Shown here piece after piece: positions 58,223 through 64,000 of a DNA stretch of 64,000 bases (its first letter is position 1; each line of letters starts with the position of its first letter). Source of the stretch: Takakia lepidozioides. Its lineage: Eukaryota > Streptophyta > Takakiopsida > Takakiales > Takakiaceae. The stretch covers positions 65,100,001 through 65,164,000 of the forward strand of contig CM060733.1 in assembly GCA_030704615.1 (NCBI GenBank). Direction: 5' to 3'. Made by a program: the position numbers and the translations under genes. The notes under the pieces were generated by a model. That model was given only the letters and a program-made list of their open reading frames with translations, did not search any database and was not told the origin of the DNA.

Positions 58223-59394
58223 ATGGCCGACGAGGCACGACAGTATGTAGACGAAGACGAGGAGGAGGATTTGTTGTGTGTCCCTGCGGGCGAGCACACA
58301 GGCGATTCTAGCAAAGATATTCTTCGCCACCCAGCTCCTGCACCCTCGCTTCCCCAGAAACGCCCATCGCCGGCAAAATCACCATCTGTAAGCACCTCCT
58401 CACTATGACGCCACATCTTCAGCATTTCTATGCATTCACATGCTCAGCATACCCATGAAGGAAGCATGCAAATGTACAGAACGTGTCTGAGACTTTCTTA
58501 GCATTCCAGGATGTAAATGCACTTCCCACACAGAAGAGGTTGAAAGGTGGAAGCCACAGAAAATCTGGCAGTGGACGTGGCACAACTTTGAATGCAATCA
58601 CATTTGGAAAGTTCTCACTTTGGGAATTTCACATTGGGGAGATGGCATTGCTAGAAAAATTGGGATGTAGGAAGGAAGGGATGCCCGAGCATATAGGCAG
58701 TGAAACCCCACAATGGGATAGGAAATCAACCCCTTTTGCTATATCTTCATCGTGTACATAGTTTGGGTTAAAGTCAAAGGCTCTTACTAAGAGGTTGATA
58801 CATAGTGATGTTTCTGTTTACAACTAAAATGCAATGTCCATTCAAATGAGTCCATCTACCCACTGATGCAAGTACTTGTATGCACGCTTTGATACAAGCA
58901 TGCCAATGGTTTTTGAGGTCTCCCCACTAGGTAGGCTTTGGAATTGGCCATGTAGATTTGGCTCAGCCCCCACTTTTCTGAATGGGTAAACAGAAGTGTG
59001 GGGCACCTGATGAGTCTGAGGGGATGAGGACCTGCTCATAGGAGGATGAGTACAATCAAAGCTTTAAAATGGCAGGTGCACGGCGTTAATTTGTTCTAAG
59101 TTGCCATGATTTCATTTGAATGCTTTGATTGACTTTAATGTTTGAATTGGTTTTTATTCTGTGCAGGCCAGGAAGAGGCGAGCTTCCATCGAAGGCGCTG
59201 CAGCTGTGGTGGGCAGTCCATCGGGGCGGGGGTTGTTCAAACAAGTCAACCCTGCTACAAACAAGTCCCCAAGCGCAGAACGACCACCTCCACGACCTAT
59301 TCCACAGTACCCTCCGTACACACATTACCCACATGCCTACCCCACCCCCGATCAGTATGGCGCTGCGGGCCCTTACAACCCGCACATCCAATAA
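58223..59394 (+). CDS. Small spliced gene of unknown function, divergent from tnp2
   Basis: Exon 1 (58223-58387) encodes MADEARQYVDEDEEEDLLC and ends exactly in phase at a GTAAGC donor. A TTCCAG acceptor at 58509 gives DVNALPTQKRLKGGSHRKSG. A last exon from about 59167 (GTGCAG|GCC) reads ARKRRASIEGAAAVV, then a Pro/Tyr-rich tail (PIPQYPPYTHYPHAYPTP) to a stop at 59392-59394. The boundary between exons 2 and 3 is not clear. An acidic start followed by a basic patch suggests a nuclear protein. Its head-to-head position with the transposase makes an accessory (TNPA-like) CACTA gene conceivable; a host gene is equally possible. Confidence 0.45.
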
Positions 59395-59402
59395 GTTGTT
59401 TC

Positions 59403-59800
59403 CAGTCAGTGACATGGGGGTGGACATCTTGGATGACCTCAAGGGTCTACCCACAAGTTGGAAGTAGACTGAAATTTAAACTCAGGGCAGGAAGCCTACC
59501 TTTGAACAACAAACAGAAGCAGAGAGGAAAGGGAGAGTGCAATTGTCCGTAGTGTGGGCAATCTGAAGACAATATTCATTTTCTGATACACTGTCCGGGG
59601 TTCTCTCACCAAAGAGACGTTGTCTTCAATTCAATCAAGGGAATTGTGCCTGTACCCCTGTTTACCAACTTTGAAACTCTTGAGGCTGAGCCAAAAGCCG
59701 CGGCCCTCCTGAGGCCTAGTTTTGGGGCAAATCACACCCAGCAGATTGATGCTTGTGGGTTTTCTAGAGGATATCTGGAAAACCCGGATTAAATCTTTAT
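59403..59800 (+). mobile_element. LINE 3' end, first direct copy
   Basis: Starts GTGACATGGGGGTGGACATC and reads ILDDLKGLP, KFKLRAGSLPLNNKQKQRGKG and CNCP, where an in-frame TAG replaces the Leu codon of the zinc finger CPLCGQSED. It ends with GAGGATATCTGGAAAACCCGGAT. It repeats, with few changes, at 60588-60985 and begins eight bases after the stop of the gene before it. Confidence 0.75.
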
Positions 59801-60017
59801 ATGAAGGTAAGTCTTACTACCAACGTCAACCCCTGACTGAGGTAGGTTCTGTTCTTTTGTTCCCTCAAACTGGGCGTGGGGTCAATGGCCAAAAGGCTAC
59901 GGCAAACAACGTCTTATGAGTACAATGTATAATGGGGTGTCCATTTCCCCCATTTTACACCATGTTAGGAGGGAAGTACGAAGTGCCACCAAGCTTTGTC
60001 ATTGAATTCTATAAATT

Positions 60018-61005
60018 ATGTCCCCGGCAATCAGGTTTTTCTTGAAGGGGTGTTGCCTGTGGAGTGAACTAAAGTGTTCATTCACCTTGTCGCAAGGTGC
60101 TTGTAGGCTTTTCTTTAAGGGGGGACCTGCCTTGGAGTACAGATCTGCTATATGGGTTGATAGCTCCAACCAGGCTAAGTCTCTAGAATCCATTCAAGTG
60201 GGGGTGCTTAAGGAGTGTATGTCAGCATGCTCCAAAACAGCCAATGTGGTTGTTCGGGGTGAGTTTGGCATTCCATCCTTAAGCTCCCGACGAGATGAAT
60301 TCAAGGTCAGATGGTGGGGTCAGCTGCAACATATGCCCAACACCAGATATCCTAAGTTGATCGATTCTATATCTTGGAAACAGGACCGCCCTGTCAAACA
60401 GGCTAAGTCCTGGCAGAAGAGAGTAGAAAAGATTCTCAAGGACCTGGACCTGGATCCGCAAGTCTTGACCCTGCTGGATAAATCTGCCTTAGAGGCTGTA
60501 GTGTCTGAAGCCATGTTTGTTGCCATGAGATTGTCTGATGAAATGAAGTTAGGCAGAGAACTTCCCTGAACTTCTTTCTAGTCAGTGACATGGGGGTGGA
60601 CATCTTGGATGACCTCAAGGGTCTACCCACTCTCGGCACTAGACTGAAATTTAAACTCAGGGCAGGAAGCAAGCCTACCTTTGAACAGCAAACATAAGCA
60701 GAGAGGAAAGGGAGAGTGCAATTGTCCGTTGTGTGGGCAATCTGAAGACAATAATCATTTTCTGATACACTGTCCGGGGTTCTCTCACCAAAGAGACGTT
60801 GTCTTCAATTCAATCAAGGGAATTGTGCCTGTACCCCTGTTCACCAACTTTGAAAGTTGAGAGGCTGAGCCAAAAGCCCAGGCCTTCCTGAGGCCTAGTT
60901 TTTGGGCAAATCACACACAGCAGATTGATGCTTGTGTGAAGGGTTTTCTAGAGGATATCTGGAAAACCCGGATTATTGGATTACTAGAAAACCCGGATTA
61001 CCCGA
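60018..61005 (+). mobile_element. LINE reverse-transcriptase C-terminus and second 3' end
   Basis: The frame 60018-60569 has the thumb-region pattern of LINE reverse transcriptases: GPALEYRSAIWVDSSNQAKS, LESIQVGVLKECM, GEFGIPSLSSRRDEFKVRWW. A frameshift near 60570 separates it from ILDDLKGLPTLGTRLKFKLRAG and the zinc finger CPLCGQSEDNNHFLIHCPGF (about 60715-60785). The last 400 bp duplicate 59403-59800. The catalytic YxDD region is not present. Confidence 0.75.
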
Positions 61006-61646
61006 ACCTGGCAAAGTTGTGAAGTGGGTGGGGTCCTCATTTTACATACCAATCTGTAAGTGTGGATAGAGGAGGGTCTGATCAGAGTTGTCGTGCAATG
61101 ATGATGTCAGGGCAGTATTTGAAACTGCAATAGTGAGAGTGAGTGTGAGTGTTAACATGACTTTTTGTGGTCATTAACATAGGGTAGTGTTGTGCTGGTG
61201 ATTACTCTTCTGCATTAGCTGCATTTGTCACTCAGCTCTCTGTATTACTGCAGACATAGTGACTAGGTTAGTGGGCGCGGGGATACCAATATTGGTTGCA
61301 TCCCAACAGTATGTCTGACAAACCTCTGTTCAATCACTGTTGTCACAGAATGGTATGTCGCTCGTCAGGTTGACCATGCTAGCATACTGAGCTGGTACAT
61401 GACAAATGCAGGCAAAGGAGCGAGGCCGAAGTCCATCGTTGCATGAAATCTAGGAAGGTTCAGTAAGCAGAACATTGACCAGCGAGCGGATGGTGAGATC
61501 CACGTGATCATTCTTTCTCCCATTTTTTGTCGATTATTTTGTTCTAGGCATTTTCCCTACCAACGGCATGATGTTCTCATGTTGTTCATGGACTTGCGTG
61601 GACCTGGCAGGAGGGGACCTCTAGGTATTCAGCAATTGCTCGCAAA
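61006..61646. other. No gene seen
   Basis: Spacer between the LINE remnant and the phosphatase-like gene. A TTGTTCTAG acceptor-like sequence at about 61538-61547 may precede a 5' exon of that gene, but no coding exon can be assigned. Confidence 0.3.
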
Positions 61647-63576
61647 GTGGAGGATATGGAAAGAGCACAGGGTGCACAACACAAAGATATGATGGATTTG
61701 AAGGCTACAATATCGCATATGATGATGTACCAGAAGGCCATGGCTGAGAAATTTGGGATCAACATTTCCTCACCTGCCTTAGTGGGCTCATCCATAGCAA
61801 ACAGCTCGTGCATCGCTGGCCCTTCAGCCTCAAGACGTCTGGAGGACAGGTTTGACTTGCCTGGCATGTCACCAGGTAACGTCACTCCCGTTGATGCATT
61901 CGAGGATGATGTGCAGGTGGAGCATGTTGGCCCAGGTGGAGGGGACGACACCCCTACCAAGGAACTTACGCGTCCTCGTGCAGTTCTGTCACACTGTGCG
62001 GTAGTGGAGGCGCATGCAGAACTCCGGCCTGCTGCTGTCGCGGTGGGGGCATCTGAGACAACCCTGGACATTGACCTTGTTTCCCCGCGGGCAGATATTA
62101 CCCAGCAACCCACGGTTGTCACTTCCACTCCCAACCTTCAATTAATGTCGGAGAATGTCGTGCACACAATAGTGGAGAAGGGCAAGCATTTGCTCATCCT
62201 AGATATTAATGGATTGCTGTGTGAGTGCGTCCATGTCGGGAGCGGTAATGCGTTTGTGGTTCCAAATGGCCTTGAGCACAAATTATGTGGTAGCAAGATG
62301 GTCGTTGTAAGGCCTGGTTGCAAAGCTTTTTTGGACAAGTGTTTCGAACACTTTGAAGTGGCAGCATGGTCTTGTATGCAACCACGTAACTTCCTACCCA
62401 CAGTGGACTGGCTTTTCCATGGGCACCGTGACCTTGCATTCAAGTGGGATGGGGGATATTGTGAGCAGTCCACTGACATGGATGGGAGCCTGCCCATGAA
62501 ACCACGGTTTCTGAAGAACCTATCTACAGTGTGGCGGGACAACTGTGTCTGGAATCCTGAAACCACTCTTCTTGTTGATGACACACCGCACAAGGGGTCA
62601 AAAAATCCAGCATACAGGCCATTTTCCCACTGCCTTGGAGAAGTCGTTCTGTAGAGGCGCACAATGATAATTTCCTTCTGACCAGCTTATGGCCCTTCTT
62701 GGAGGGGGCAGCTAAGGCTCTGAGCATTCCAGAATATCTCAAAGGGCAACCCACATTTGGGCAACAAGCTATCAGCCCTCGAGCCATTCAGCCTCGCCAG
62801 GTAACATACTTTGTAGTGTGGTACACAATGCCAGACATTAGAGGCATTTTTGTGTGACTCCCTTGTGCCATTGCCAGCCTCATTTGTGCTTAAGTTGTGG
62901 CAGTAAAACATGTTGTGATAGAGTTTGTCAAATTACTGTCGCAGTGTCAACTGTAGGCATTGACAGTTTGGGTGCATCTTATTGTGTTAGTGTAATTTGA
63001 GTTCCCAGTGTAGATAATATACATTTTTGGTGCTTGTTGGTTGGTTGTAGGTGCTTGGCCACGAACGAGGCCCCCCAAATCAAAGGGCAGCACACCTTCA
63101 CCCTTTGAGGAAGCCGACACCACTGATCCCTGATTCGCAGAATGGGGTAAGTGTATGCATCTGCTATTCTCCCCTTCCCGACCTGGATAGACAAATTGTT
63201 ATTAGCTCCTTGTAGACCTTGTAGACACAATACGTTCCACGATCCATGTTCCACAATTCTCATGCAATCTGCCATGTTTGGGCTGGGATGGCAGTTCGTG
63301 GTGGGAGACCATGTCAAGCTCATAGACACTGTTTCGCGATCAACAGCCGGATCTGGCCGCATTGCTGGTCTCCAAGGGATGGAGGTGAGTGAAGGGTACC
63401 CTGTTGTGCCAGAAGGCTATGTGGCCATCCACATTGATGATGTCCGCATTCCCAATGCCCCTCTACCATATCACAACAAATCCATGAAGCCTCATCACAC
63501 TGAGTTGGGAGACACTGTAGGTTACATTACTGTGTGGAGTGACAAACTAGTGAAGACCTTGCAGACAAAGAGATGA
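61647..63576 (+). pseudogene. FCP1/NIF-like HAD phosphatase gene with a frameshift and a KOW-like last exon
   Basis: The first exon opens with a helical region (MMDLKATISHMMMYQKAMAEKFG), then a linker, then an FCP1-homology domain: KHLLILDINGLLCECVHVG, VVVRPGCKAFLDKCFEHFEVAAWSC, FKWDGG, KNLSTVW and ETTLLVDDTPHK. The first catalytic motif is D-I-N-G instead of D-x-D-G, so the second Asp is missing. Right after NPAY (62604-62615) one base is absent; the next frame continues AIFPLPW, NDNFLLTSLWPFLEGAAKAL to a GT donor near 62801. Further exons at 63051-63147 and about 63295-63576 add FVVGDHVKLIDTVSR and VAIHIDDVRIP, a KOW- or SH3-like fold, and stop at 63574-63576. The domain normally dephosphorylates phosphoserine proteins; activity here is doubtful. 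It may be part of a transposon. Confidence 0.65.
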
Positions 63577-64000
63577 GGCAGGTCGGCTAGCATCGTGGAT
63601 TTCTTGGGGATTTCCACCTGTGCCTCATCCGGATTTGGCAACTACGGTAACTTATAGTAGTGACAGTTTCTCTGAATTGACTGTCCAATTTTGATAGCAA
63701 TCACATGTTGGATTTTCTCATGCATGTTGTTGCAAACTTATGCCTCATTAATGAGCAATGTGGTGGTAGGTGGTATGTCCCCATTGCACACACTATGGTT
63801 GGTTATGTTGTTGCTGTTCATATGTGGTTGATAATGGTGATGCTGGATGGTGATGTTGCTGCTATTGTGGTCTTTCAGAATTACGTCTGTGCCACTTTTG
63901 TGCCACTTCAGTCTTGCTGTATACATGATTGTGATGTTGTATGGCACATGCACGTGGCACCCTATTGGCTGCCTCTGTGGCATATCCACGTGTCCGTCTA
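63577..64000. other. No gene seen
   Basis: 3' flank of the preceding gene, rich in GTTGTTGCTG and GGTGATG words. No domain or clear repeat. Confidence 0.4.

Overview
The window looks like repeat-dense nuclear DNA from a land plant or a streptophyte alga. The support is: short GT-AG introns (about 85-145 bp, plus a few of 0.6-0.9 kb), a DOG1-domain gene, PLS-type PPR repeats, a nuclear copy of the plastid trnI-GAU intron, and plant-type CACTA, MULE-like, LTR, LINE and SINE elements. The PPR decay pattern and the unusual transposons make a non-seed lineage (bryophyte, lycophyte, fern or charophyte) my best guess, but the species cannot be named. Two runs of exactly 500 N (24385-24884 and 41885-42384) are scaffold gaps.

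Layout. 1-6.9 kb: non-coding DNA with a tRNA-derived SINE, tandem repeats, a MITE candidate and a second SINE-like unit. 6.9-7.65 kb: an intact DOG1-domain gene, the only convincing ordinary host gene. 9.74-10.2 kb: plastid trnI-GAU intron and exon 2. 11.4-23.46 kb: the end of an LTR retrotransposon (integrase C-terminus plus PHD finger) is split by an 11.5-kb DNA transposon. That transposon carries two divergent genes: a ten-exon-scale ParB-like/DNA-methyltransferase gene on the minus strand and a MULE-like SWIM-finger transposase on the plus strand. 24-26.5 kb: more SINE sequence, then a small LTR element (TRIM-like) with two near-identical 726-bp LTRs. 26.9-43.8 kb: at least five further pieces of the same transposon superfamily, namely transposase copies at 26.9, 30.7-33.7 and 38.0 kb and methyltransferase C-termini at 28.1-28.6, 40.9-41.9 and 42.4-43.1 kb. 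Several end in a shared terminus built from GCTCATG repeats, and several carry arrays of about 22-25-bp palindromes. A decaying PPR gene lies at 35.9-37.5 kb. 45.2-47.9 kb: a Crypton-like (DUF3504) gene fragment and two head-to-head LINE 3' ends. 53-57.6 kb: a nearly complete CACTA tnp2 transposase with one frameshift. 58-63.6 kb: a small spliced gene, direct repeats of a second LINE, and an FCP1/NIF-like phosphatase gene.

How it fits together. The most interesting content is the transposon family at 11.9-43.8 kb. Its complete member pairs a transposase with a ParB-like plus beta-class methyltransferase protein. It has 13 imperfect palindromes (core GTCGTCAACGAC) confined to two introns of the methyltransferase gene. 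Relatives carry different palindromes (GGAAATGCGG-type, 14 copies at 39951-40739; GGCGCC-centred GAAATT types elsewhere) beside their own genes. A second gene plus element-specific motif arrays recalls VANDAL MULEs, whose VANC proteins read element-specific motifs to counter silencing. The ParB-like domain also suggests palindrome recognition. Both links are inference. Most copies carry a handful of stops and frameshifts, so they are either recent pseudogenes or affected by assembly errors.
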